A stretch of DNA of 32,468 nt from Chloroflexota bacterium (GTDB lineage: Bacteria > Chloroflexota > Anaerolineae > VGOG01): the NCBI GenBank assembly GCA_016875995.1, contig VGOG01000015.1:1-32468 (forward strand), given 5' to 3'. A model generated the notes under the pieces. That model had not been told where the DNA came from. It did no database searches and saw nothing but the letters and a program-made list of their open reading frames with translations. Positions 10,908-18,895 of this stretch are shown one piece after another (the first letter of the stretch is position 1; each line of letters begins with the position of its first letter). The position numbers were made by a program, and so were the translations under genes.

Positions 10908-12113
10908 TCAAAGCACCATCTTCTCTCCTGAGATTACCACCTCTCCCCTGGCGAACCGCTGCCAACTGAAGGGGTTGTCCTGATCGGCCATCTGGCCGGT
11001 GATCATGGCCACCACGTAGCGGCTGCCCTCAGGAGCACCCATGATGCCGTGGCCGCTGTAGCCCAGGTTGAAGAAAAGGCCCTCCACGTCGGGAGAAGGG
11101 CCGAGGATGGGCTTCGAGTCGGGGGTGCAGGTGTACTGGCCGGCACTGAGGAAAACGCTGTCGCGGGTGAGCCGCCCCATCACCTCCTCCCAGAAAGGCG
11201 CGAGCCTCGACATCTCCTCCATGACCAGGGCCGGGAAGGCCCAATCGGTGGGCACTTTTTCCAGCGGTTCACCGGGCTCCTCAGGGGTGGCCCAACCCAT
11301 AGCCGCTCCTCCCACCTCGGGCCGCCAATAGGCTCCCGAGGGGACACAGATGGTCATGGGAGCATCCTGGGGAATGGCAGCGTCCTGGCCGACTATCACC
11401 TTCTGCCGTCGCAGGATGGTCAAGGGCAACTCCAGGCCAGCTAACCTGGCCACCTGACCAGAGAATGGCCCGGCGGCGATGACCACCGTTCGGGTGGAGA
11501 TGGAGCCACGATTGGTCTCCACGCCCTTTACACCCTGGCTGTCGAGTTCGATTCCTGTGGCTTTGGTGCGTAAGAGAAACAGGGCTTCGCTGCCTTTGGC
11601 AAACCCGTGGGTCAGCTCGTGGGTCGAGAGCCAGCCATCGCGGGCGCGGTAGGTGGCGGCGGTTACTTGGGGGGAGGCCCAGGGGAAACGTTGCCGTACC
11701 TCGTCGCCGCTCAGAAACTCCACGTCGTCCAGGCCGATGCTCTGCTGAAGTTCGACCCTGGCCCGGAGGGTCTGCGGGCCTTCGGGATCGTCGGTGTAAA
11801 AGAGGTAGCCCTGCTGGTGTAAATTGATGTCATACCCTGGAATGCCGATCGCCTCAGAGAAGTTCTCGAAGACCTCGATGGAAGCCTTCATCATGGCCAC
11901 GTTCTCCGGCTCGCTGAACTGAGCGCGGAAACACTCTTCTGAGGCCGCGGTGGTGAGGGTGCCCAGGCCATCCCGCATCTCCAGCACCACCGCCTCCAGG
12001 CCAGCTCTTGAGGCGTAGAAAGCAGTGGCTGTCCCCAGGATGCCTCCGCCGATGATGACCACCTCGGCCTGCCTGGGGAACTCGCTCGCATCTGGAACGA
12101 TGATCTTACCCAT
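10908..12113 (-). CDS. DAO-type FAD-dependent oxidoreductase (DadA / sarcosine-dimethylglycine oxidase-like) 1
   Basis: GxGxxG EVVIIGGGILGTATAFYASRAG; C-terminal GLFFNLGYSGHGIMGAP. Confidence 0.92.
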   Translation of the reverse strand: MGKIIVPDASEFPRQAEVVIIGGGILGTATAFYASRAGLEAVVLEMRDGLGTLTTAASEECFRAQFSEPENVAMMKASIEVFENFSEAIGIPGYDINLHQQGYLFYTDDPEGPQTLRARVELQQSIGLDDVEFLSGDEVRQRFPWASPQVTAATYRARDGWLSTHELTHGFAKGSEALFLLRTKATGIELDSQGVKGVETNRGSISTRTVVIAAGPFSGQVARLAGLELPLTILRRQKVIVGQDAAIPQDAPMTICVPSGAYWRPEVGGAAMGWATPEEPGEPLEKVPTDWAFPALVMEEMSRLAPFWEEVMGRLTRDSVFLSAGQYTCTPDSKPILGPSPDVEGLFFNLGYSGHGIMGAPEGSRYVVAMITGQMADQDNPFSWQRFARGEVVISGEKMVL

Positions 12114-12175
12114 TTACTTCCTCCTAACGTCGTTGTTACGAGTGCTCTTCTTGGCCTCGTGCCACTCCGCACCAG

Positions 12176-12204
12176 ATTATGCCATAACCTACGGAATTAG
12201 TCAA
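12176..12204 (-). promoter_or_regulatory. Sigma70-type promoter (TTGACT-17-CATAAT) upstream of FAD oxidoreductase 1
   Basis: Reverse strand TTGACT (12204-12199), 17-nt spacer, CATAAT (12181-12176). Confidence 0.5.
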
Positions 12205-12207
12205 CCA

Positions 12208-13356
12208 TCAAACGACGCGCCTTTCTCCCGTCATCTCCTCGGCCCTGAATCTCTCCAAGCGGAAGGGGCTGAGGTCGTGCTCGGTCTGACCAGTGGTGAT
12301 GAGGTGCGCCAGGATGCGCCCCACGGCCGGCGACTGCATGAAGCCGTGGCCGCTGAAGCCCACGGCGCAGTAGAAGCCCTCCACCCCGCCGATGTCTTTG
12401 CCGATGATAGGGTTGTCGTCGGGGGTCACGTCGTAGAGGCCGCCCCAGCCGCGCATGAAGTCCGCTCGATCGAGGGCTGGCGCGCGGTGAGCGGCCTTTT
12501 CCGCCACCTTGACCAAAAACTCCAGATCGAAATTGGTGTTGAAGCTGGGGGGCTCATCCTGGTCGGTCATGCCCATCAGGATGCTGGCCCCCTCCCGCCG
12601 GAAGTAGAAACTGGGGGCGAAGTCAATGATCATGGGGATTTGCTTTGGCAAGTCGTCAAAGGGCGCGGTAACGAAGACCTGGCGACGATAGGGCACGACG
12701 GGCAGCTCCAGGCCGACCATGCGTCCCACCTGGGCTGCCCAGGCCCCGGCCACGTTGACCACTGCGGGGGTGGCAATTTCCCCTTTGTTGGCCACCACCG
12801 CCCTCACCCTCCCCTTGCCCACCTTGATGTCCAGAGCCTCCGTCTCTTCGCGAATACTCACCCCCAGACGCCGCGCCTGCCTGGCGAAGCCCATGGCCAC
12901 ACTGTAGGGATCGGCGTAACCGTCGCGCGGGCAGAACGTGCCTCCCAGAACGTCGTCCAGATAGAGATAGGGAGCCATATCGCCGATATCCTGTGGTGAC
13001 AGCAGACGCACCGGCACACCCATGCGCTGCTGCAGGGCCACGTTGGCCTGGAATTCGGCCCAGTCTTTGGGCTCTGTGGCCAGGAACAGGTAGCCATGCT
13101 GGCGGAAATCTATCTCCGTGTCGAATTCTTCGGCAAAGTGTTCAAAGTACCGCAGGCTCTCCATGGAGATGCGGATGTTGGCCTCGATAGAGAACTGCAG
13201 CCGGATTCCCCCGGCCGACAGGCCCGTGGAGCCGGAGACCAGTTGCTTCTTCTCCACCAGCACCACGTCCTGGCAGCCCAACCTGGCCAGATGATAGGCG
13301 GTACTGGTCCCCATGACCCCACCGCCGATGATCACCACGTCTGCTTTTTCCATCAC
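12208..13356 (-). CDS. DAO-type FAD-dependent oxidoreductase (sarcosine oxidase beta/DadA-like) 2
   Basis: ADVVIIGGGVMGTSTAYHLARLG, SGSTGLSAGGIRLQFS, GFYCAVGFSGHGFMQSPAVG. Confidence 0.94.
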   Translation of the reverse strand: MMEKADVVIIGGGVMGTSTAYHLARLGCQDVVLVEKKQLVSGSTGLSAGGIRLQFSIEANIRISMESLRYFEHFAEEFDTEIDFRQHGYLFLATEPKDWAEFQANVALQQRMGVPVRLLSPQDIGDMAPYLYLDDVLGGTFCPRDGYADPYSVAMGFARQARRLGVSIREETEALDIKVGKGRVRAVVANKGEIATPAVVNVAGAWAAQVGRMVGLELPVVPYRRQVFVTAPFDDLPKQIPMIIDFAPSFYFRREGASILMGMTDQDEPPSFNTNFDLEFLVKVAEKAAHRAPALDRADFMRGWGGLYDVTPDDNPIIGKDIGGVEGFYCAVGFSGHGFMQSPAVGRILAHLITTGQTEHDLSPFRLERFRAEEMTGERRVV

Positions 13357-13402
13357 TTTCTCCTAAATTAAGTGAGAGGTGCGCACCATTCCTTATCACC
13401 CC

Positions 13403-13451
13403 GGAGTGCGGACGCAAGTCCGCCCCACAAGCAGACTCGCGTCTGCACTCC
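13403..13451. repeat. Intergenic inverted repeat (outer arms GGAGTGCGGACGC / GCGTCTGCACTCC)
   Basis: 12/13 complementary outer arms at 13403-13415 and 13439-13451, abutting the stop codon at 13452. Confidence 0.8.
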
Positions 13452-13991
13452 TTACGTGCTCTCAGGATCATCTTCAACCAGCGTAAACTCCCAGGCACAC
13501 CAGTATTCAGCGGGGTGCGGGTCGGGTGGGCAGGCGATGCAGCGGGTTTGGAAGCGAGGGTCAATCGTGCGGGCGAAGTTGGCGTATTCCACCAGGCCCA
13601 CCGGTTTACAGGGAAAGTCGGGGCGACCATCCCGCTGACGCGCCGCCTGCACCCGGCACTCGTTCATGCGAAAGATGATGGTGCGCTCGTCCACGTCTTC
13701 GATCTCTTGCACGTTCAGGTAGGAGTAGAGACGGTATTGCAGCGCCTCTTTCAGAGCGGGAATCCCGCCGCCGGGCTCGATCCCCAGGTGCTGCATGATG
13801 CGCTTGGCCTCGATGGCCGTGAACTTCTCCCAGGCTTTGGCGTCCAATTCGATGGCCTTCTCCAGGCCGAAAGCCTCTTCCACGGCCAGAAACCAAAGCC
13901 CGTCGTGAGCCAGCCAGTTCCTGGCCGCGTTCTCCAGCAGGCTGATCAGCTCTTCTTTGGACAGTTGAAACAGCAGATCACGGTGAGTCAT
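13452..13991 (-). CDS. DUF6125-like family protein
   Basis: LSKEELISLLENAARNWLAHDGLWFLAVEEAFGLEKAIELDAKAWEKFTAIEAKRIM and CxACPPDPHPAEYWCAWEFTL motifs (family assigned from memory). Confidence 0.75.
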   Translation of the reverse strand: MTHRDLLFQLSKEELISLLENAARNWLAHDGLWFLAVEEAFGLEKAIELDAKAWEKFTAIEAKRIMQHLGIEPGGGIPALKEALQYRLYSYLNVQEIEDVDERTIIFRMNECRVQAARQRDGRPDFPCKPVGLVEYANFARTIDPRFQTRCIACPPDPHPAEYWCAWEFTLVEDDPEST

Positions 13992-14721
13992 GGCCCTCCC
14001 TTACTGATATTCTTTGAGCCAATGCCCGGGTGCGGCGGGCCACTAACTCGTTGCGTTCGGCCACGATGATCTCGAAGGGAGTCTGGCCGCTCCACAGGGG
14101 CTGGCACTGCCAGCCTCGCAGCCACATCAGGGTCTTGACCAAGGCTTCGCCCTCGCTGACAAAAGGTTTCCCCTCGCACTCACGGGTCAGTCGGTCCAGG
14201 AATTCCTCGGCCAATTCAGCCTCCTGAGGTCCACCTCCCACCATCACCTGGACCGGGGTCAATCCGGCGAAGAAGGGATGCGGCGTGGTGTTCCACTGCT
14301 GCTCCAGCGCCAAGTACGCTGCCTTTTTCTCGTTGGCATCCGCAAAAGGCTGGGCCTCCCAGCGGGACAGCATGGCTGCCCACACTTCGTCCTCTTCCTC
14401 GCCCCACGGCGGGGTGAAGAGGTTGAGAATGCCTCCTGAGCGCCGATAGGCCTCGGTGTAGCGTCCGGTCGGCCAGGGCCGGAGCAATCGCCGCAATTCC
14501 CGTCGCACTTTGCCGGGCACGAAAGACGGAAAGATGGACAGGGCTCGCTCGATGTCGCCGCTTGAGCAGGCCACTTCTGCCATGCTGGGCTCATTCCCTT
14601 CGGAGCGCTGGTTGACGCTGAACTCCAATCTCATCAAGAAGGAGCGCTCACCGGAAGCCCTGGTGGGGAACCAATGGTGCTTGAGCTGCAGTATGGGGCG
14701 ATCCTCTACCATGGCATCCAC
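13978..14721 (-). CDS. Hypothetical protein
   Basis: 247-aa ORF overlapping both neighbours by about 15 nt (translational coupling). Confidence 0.65.
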   Translation of the reverse strand: MDAMVEDRPILQLKHHWFPTRASGERSFLMRLEFSVNQRSEGNEPSMAEVACSSGDIERALSIFPSFVPGKVRRELRRLLRPWPTGRYTEAYRRSGGILNLFTPPWGEEEDEVWAAMLSRWEAQPFADANEKKAAYLALEQQWNTTPHPFFAGLTPVQVMVGGGPQEAELAEEFLDRLTRECEGKPFVSEGEALVKTLMWLRGWQCQPLWSGQTPFEIIVAERNELVARRTRALAQRISVREGHDSP

Positions 14722-15074
14722 CTCGGACTGCCTTTCAGTCCACGCAGAGTTTCTTTGGCCTGAGGATAGTCGGAGCGGCGTCTCAGGGCTTCCGCTACGT
14801 CAGCAATGGCCGCCCGTTTGTCGCCTTCCAAGAGATAGCGTACCACGCCCCGGTTGAGGAATACTTGCGCTCCCAGGCCAGTATCGTCGTCGGCCACCAG
14901 GGCCGCAGCCTGATTGAACCAGTCCAACGCGCCGGGGAAGTCGCCCAGGAGATAGCTCATGAATCCCAACTCGTAGCGGGGCTTGACGTAGCCGGGCAGT
15001 TCCGCCAGGGCATACTGATACATCCGACGTGCCCGCCAGAAATCGTGGGCATGGCGGTAGACCTGATCGGCCAC
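14706..15074 (-). CDS. TPR-like protein, probably N-terminally truncated
   Basis: YALAELPGYVKPRYELGFMSYLLGDFPGALDWFNQAAAL... VFLNRGVVRYLLEGDKRAAIADVAEALRR; no ATG at start. Confidence 0.6.
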   Translation of the reverse strand: MADQVYRHAHDFWRARRMYQYALAELPGYVKPRYELGFMSYLLGDFPGALDWFNQAAALVADDDTGLGAQVFLNRGVVRYLLEGDKRAAIADVAEALRRRSDYPQAKETLRGLKGSPRWMPW

Positions 15075-15082
15075 CCACTCAG

Positions 15083-15318
15083 ATTCCCCGGCCCCTGGAA
15101 CAGATCGGCGATGGCGGTGAAGGTACCGTACTCGCTAAGGGGGCGCACGCGGAAGACCTGGGGCTTGGCGATCTCCTCAATGCCCCACACGCGGTATTTG
15201 TCCACCAGCACTTCGATGATCTCCCTGGCCCTGCCCTTGAAGCGGCCCAGGAAGTCCTGGTTGCGGGTTTGGGGTCAATCAGTTTAGCGCGAGTATCGGC
15301 TTCGTTTAGCATGAACAC
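15083..15318 (-). pseudogene. Type I restriction endonuclease HsdR relic (N-terminal tip joined out of frame to C-terminal fragment)
   Basis: MLNEADTRAKLIDPK (HsdR start) followed in another frame by NQDFLGRFKGRAREIIEVLVDKYRVWGIEEIAKPQVFRVRPLSEYGTFTAIADLFQG (EcoEI-type HsdR C-terminal region). Confidence 0.65.
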
Positions 15319-15433
15319 TACTCCATCTCACCATCGTTGAAGCAGCCTGATGCCATGTGTGTCAGGCGTCTACCATAGCTCCAGCATCAACGTGCTTGGG
15401 GTGATTTGTTTCGGTGACGCTCATCGCAGTCGC

Positions 15434-15763
15434 TCAAAGCACAGGGTCAAGGTAGGCGTAGTCGAAGGGATTCTCAGTGTGAAGCAAGCTCGATGTAATG
15501 GGAATAAGCTGGTATCTGGTCGTCACACCCTTCATGTACTTGTCAAAGGTCACATCGCGCAACCTGCGCCCGATACGTCCGACCCTGTGTACGACAGAAA
15601 TAGCTGCTGCAACCTCTACCAGGCTGATCTCGGCCGTGAAAAGGGTGTTCACGATGTTCCCAGCAGCATCCACTTCGTCTACGATCTGCCACACCCAGGT
15701 GCTACCCGGCTCAGGCAAGTGGTACTTCACCTGAACATTGGCGTCGAAATAGTAGACACTCAC
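15434..15763 (-). CDS. PIN-domain (VapC-like) toxin, apparently C-terminally truncated
   Basis: MSVYYFDANVQVKYHLPEPGSTWVWQIVDE...FTAEISLVEVAAAISVVHRVGRI; lacks the usual YDAxQLA C-terminal acidic motif. Confidence 0.7.
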   Translation of the reverse strand: MSVYYFDANVQVKYHLPEPGSTWVWQIVDEVDAAGNIVNTLFTAEISLVEVAAAISVVHRVGRIGRRLRDVTFDKYMKGVTTRYQLIPITSSLLHTENPFDYAYLDPVL

Positions 15764-16104
15764 AACTCAACCACCTTCCCCGCCCGATTCAGGTCAATGA
15801 TTTCCGAGAGGAGAGGGTCGAGATGAAGAGTGACTAGCTCTTCATCAATGCGCCGCTTCTCAGCCTCGGGCAAAGCATCCCAGGCCGCCGCATGTTCCAA
15901 CTCCTCCAGCGCCGGATCACGAATCAGCCCTTCCTGGCGAAGCTCAGCTAATACTTGCCTCATGTCCGGAGGAGATACCTGCACGATCTCCTTCTCTTCC
16001 AACATGCCTTTACGCACCAGCGACAGGCGTAGAGAGCGCACTTCTCTTTCTAATATCTCTATGCGATTGGTCAGTTCTCTGATAACCGGCTGTTGCATAG
16101 CCAT
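15760..16104 (-). CDS. Small putative antitoxin partner of PIN gene
   Basis: 114 aa, overlaps PIN gene by 4 nt; strong SD CAGGAGGTG. Confidence 0.7.
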   Translation of the reverse strand: MAMQQPVIRELTNRIEILEREVRSLRLSLVRKGMLEEKEIVQVSPPDMRQVLAELRQEGLIRDPALEELEHAAAWDALPEAEKRRIDEELVTLHLDPLLSEIIDLNRAGKVVEL

Positions 16105-16152
16105 TTTGACACCTCCTGATCAGTTTTCGTCACCACTTTCATGCCAGTTCCC
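16101..16152 (-). repeat. Duplicated 5' leader, copy 1
   Basis: ccattttgacacctcctgatcagttttcgtcaccactttcatgccagttccc, about 50/52 identical to 18005-18056. Confidence 0.9.
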
Positions 16153-16172
16153 CTTACACCGCCTGTAGCCGC

Positions 16173-16472
16173 TCAGTCACCTCTCCAGTCCCCTTCAATG
16201 GCCGTGCCTTTGGCTATGGCTTCCTGACGGATCTCCTCGGTTAGCTCACGGACCCGAGCCACAATCTCCTCGCGGGGCACATCCCTCAGCAAGGTCGCCC
16301 GCCGCTGTGCCTCAGCACGCATCTCGGCCGGAGATAGCTGCGGCGTCGGTACAGCCCTGCGTTGTTTCAGGAACTCTACGAATTCGACGACCAACGACAG
16401 GTCTTCCTCTGGTAATCGGGTCAATTCAGACACAACCTGCCCGACTAAAGTGGGACTCACTGTGGCACTCAT
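16173..16472 (-). CDS. Small antitoxin-like protein
   Basis: 99 aa; SELTRLPEEDLSLVVEFVEFLKQRR followed by charged helical tail. Confidence 0.6.
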   Translation of the reverse strand: MSATVSPTLVGQVVSELTRLPEEDLSLVVEFVEFLKQRRAVPTPQLSPAEMRAEAQRRATLLRDVPREEIVARVRELTEEIRQEAIAKGTAIEGDWRGD

Positions 16473-16533
16473 CCAAAACCTCCTCTACTACTTCATGACG
16501 TCCCATAGTACAATCAGCATAGCTCTCAATCCC

Positions 16534-16625
16534 GCTCTTCCGCCAAGGTTTCGGCGCTAAAGGGCGGCTCCATACCACCCACTCGCGTAGGCACAACAAG
16601 CCAGTTCAGATTGCGATACGCCAGC
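16534..16625 (-). pseudogene. Frameshifted UPF0175 3'-end remnant
   Basis: About 90% identical to 18077-18164 with a 4-nt insertion; reverse-strand reading GVSQSELA..., then after frameshift MEPPFSAETLAEERD*. Confidence 0.8.
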
Positions 16626-16635
16626 AGCCCCAGCA

Positions 16636-17226
16636 TCAACGCGCTTCGGGCGGTATCCAGGGGGGCAGGCGCGCCTTTTCGTCAGCCTGATAGTCCAGAT
16701 AGTTGGCCTCAAAAATGCGCACTAACAGTGGACAGTAAGCCAACGGCACATCCGGCAGACCGCGATTGACGACCATGATGAGAGTCGCCAGAGCGATCTT
16801 GGCCACACGTGGCCGCTGCTCTCGGTAAGCACGCAACGCACATTCGTCCAGTCGACGCTCCAGTTCAGCCAGGAAGGAGTCGTCCAGCAGGTAACGGATG
16901 CGACCGGTGATGAACAGATACTTGCGGCTGTGCTTCTCCTCCACGACACGGTGCGGATCAAGAATTACCGGCTCAAGGCCCACCTTGAGCCGCTCGGCCC
17001 ATCCAGCAAGCCCGACCATCCGCTCCCACATGCGGCGACGATCAAAGCGCAGGTCGCGCAATTCCAGCTCATCAGCCAGCTCGTACGAATGCCACTGGTA
17101 CTCACCCATTCTTGGCCCCAGGTCGGCTAAGAAGTTCCGATCATCCTTCATCGCGGCCAGCGAGTGGTAATCCTCGAAGCGTAAGCTGACCTCCCGGCCA
17201 GGTCGGTTTCGTTGTCTTTTCCCCAT
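16636..17226 (-). CDS. Hypothetical protein
   Basis: MGKRQRNRPGREVSLRFEDYHSLAAMKDDRNFL...; ORF with upstream SD-like GAGGTGAGG. Confidence 0.6.
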   Translation of the reverse strand: MGKRQRNRPGREVSLRFEDYHSLAAMKDDRNFLADLGPRMGEYQWHSYELADELELRDLRFDRRRMWERMVGLAGWAERLKVGLEPVILDPHRVVEEKHSRKYLFITGRIRYLLDDSFLAELERRLDECALRAYREQRPRVAKIALATLIMVVNRGLPDVPLAYCPLLVRIFEANYLDYQADEKARLPPWIPPEAR

Positions 17227-17354
17227 TAGCCTCACCTCAAGTATCCAATTTAGCGGTGCCGGCAACAACCGCTTTCATGCCACTTCCCCTTGCACCATCC
17301 GCTCCGACCACCGTGGCTGCACGCCGAAAGCCCTGGCCTGCAGTCCCCACGTGG

Positions 17355-17720
17355 TTAAGCCAACTGCCAACGGACAAATTCGAGCACCTGGCGCAGGGCA
17401 GCCTCTGGCACGGAATCCAAATAGCTTTCGACGATCGTGCCTTCGTCGCCATCGTGAAAGTGGTCGGGAAATGTGCCCACGTGCGGATGGTGGGGCGCAT
17501 TATCCCACCGAAACAACTGGCCGCGTTGCCGACGTTGCTCCCAGTGATAGGCATAGTCTCCATCTGCTGAGAGCCAAACGTCCAGAAATGACCCATCGGT
17601 GAATGTCAACCGCAGTTTGTTGGGGCTGGTGGGCGTCCCCCCGACAAAGGTTGTACTTGTGACAACATCCCTGAACTCGTCCAGCGCGAGGCGGACAAGG
17701 GCCTGGTATGTCACCAGCAT
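17355..17720 (-). CDS. DUF6516-like protein (putative toxin)
   Basis: LRLTFTDGSFLDVWLSADGDYAYHWEQ...RWDNAPHHPHVGTFPDHFHDG. Confidence 0.75.
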   Translation of the reverse strand: MLVTYQALVRLALDEFRDVVTSTTFVGGTPTSPNKLRLTFTDGSFLDVWLSADGDYAYHWEQRRQRGQLFRWDNAPHHPHVGTFPDHFHDGDEGTIVESYLDSVPEAALRQVLEFVRWQLA

Positions 17721-17723
17721 GGT

Positions 17724-18008
17724 CTATCCCCTTCCCGCCATCTGGCGCAGACGCGCAATGTGGGCCTCCTTATTTTTCCAAACGATGTAATCTTCCCACG
17801 CCGGGTGTCCAGGAATCTCTCCATCCTGAATCGCCTGGTATAGTGATTCCTTGGAGAACACGTCGTATCGCTCGCGGATCCGAGCGATTTCCCACTCCGC
17901 CAGCCGAATCTCTTTTTCGATGAAGGCCAGTAACCCTTTTCGAATGAGCTCAGATTCCGAAATCGCCAACGTGTTGCTCAATTCGAGAGTCAACGCTTGC
18001 ACGTCCAT
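17724..18008 (-). CDS. Putative antitoxin paired with the DUF6516-like gene
   Basis: 94 aa, ends 4 nt upstream of the DUF6516-like start; SD CAGGAGGTG in shared leader. Confidence 0.7.
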   Translation of the reverse strand: MDVQALTLELSNTLAISESELIRKGLLAFIEKEIRLAEWEIARIRERYDVFSKESLYQAIQDGEIPGHPAWEDYIVWKNKEAHIARLRQMAGRG

Positions 18009-18056
18009 TTTGACACCTCCTGATCAGTTTTCGTCATCACTTTCATGCCAGTTCCT
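18005..18056 (-). repeat. Duplicated 5' leader, copy 2
   Basis: ccattttgacacctcctgatcagttttcgtcatcactttcatgccagttcct, near-identical to 16101-16152. Confidence 0.9.
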
Positions 18057-18068
18057 CTGGCACGGCAC

Positions 18069-18341
18069 TCAACCCAGCTCTTCCGCCAATGTTTCGGCGC
18101 TGAAGGGCGGCTCCATGCCACGCGCGTAGGCGTAACGAGCCAGTTCAGATTGCGATACGCCAGCCTGGTGTGCGGCCGCCCCAAAGGACATCCCCCCACG
18201 CGCATACCGTTCCAAAGCGCGTTCGATTCTCAACTCCCGCAGCCCGCGTTCCAATATTTCTGCCCAAAACTCCTGATTGGCTGAATCAAGTTCCTGGACC
18301 AGCGAAGCCAGAACGGTCAAAGTCAATGCTCTAGTTGACAT
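18069..18341 (-). CDS. UPF0175 family protein (putative antitoxin)
   Basis: ERGLRELRIERALERYARGGMSFGAAAHQAGVSQSELARYAYARGMEPPFSAETLAEEL. Confidence 0.85.
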   Translation of the reverse strand: MSTRALTLTVLASLVQELDSANQEFWAEILERGLRELRIERALERYARGGMSFGAAAHQAGVSQSELARYAYARGMEPPFSAETLAEELG

Positions 18342-18467
18342 CGTTCACCTCCAACAATAGTGTTTTCACTTTTCACTTTCAAGAATGGTAGGGCGCATTA
18401 CATCAAATTATATCACCTTTGCTTATGGAAATCAAGGTTGTTACCAGGAAACCATCCCCTGTCTGAG

Positions 18468-18895
18468 CTACTCCCCCACCTCGATAACCAGCCGATCCCC
18501 CTCCCGCTCGATCTCCGTCCCCATCTCCGCCGAGAGGCTGCGTATCCGCTCGGCGATCTCGTCGAAGGCAGCACCGCTGGCCCGATTGACCTGCATGTAG
18601 GAGATGAGCAGTGGGATCAATTCGATGCGCTCTACGCCCTGCGAGGTAGCGGTGAGGAGGAAAAGCAGTTGCTGATCGTTGCGCAGTTCCGGGTCCACGT
18701 AGTAGTCGTCAATCAGGTCGCCGGTGTCGTAGAGGATGGGCTTGCCGGTGTAGCAGACCCCGTCGCCGCCGGCTTGGCCGTACCAGCAGGCCCACAACTG
18801 GCACCGACGAGCAGCCCCGCCAGCACAGTCAGGAGTATCAGGCCGTGCCCGATCCTGACCTGGATTCCACCCCCAAAGCGCAACCTCAGAAACAT
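18468..18895 (-). pseudogene. CapA-like (poly-gamma-glutamate capsule family) relic: lipoprotein signal plus C-terminal fragment in another frame, central domain missing
   Basis: MFLRLRFGGGIQVRIGHGLILLTVLAGLLVGASC signal; second frame GVCYTGKPILYDTGDLIDDYYVDPELRNDQQLLFLL...GVERIELIPLLI, resembling a CapA C-terminus. Confidence 0.6.
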
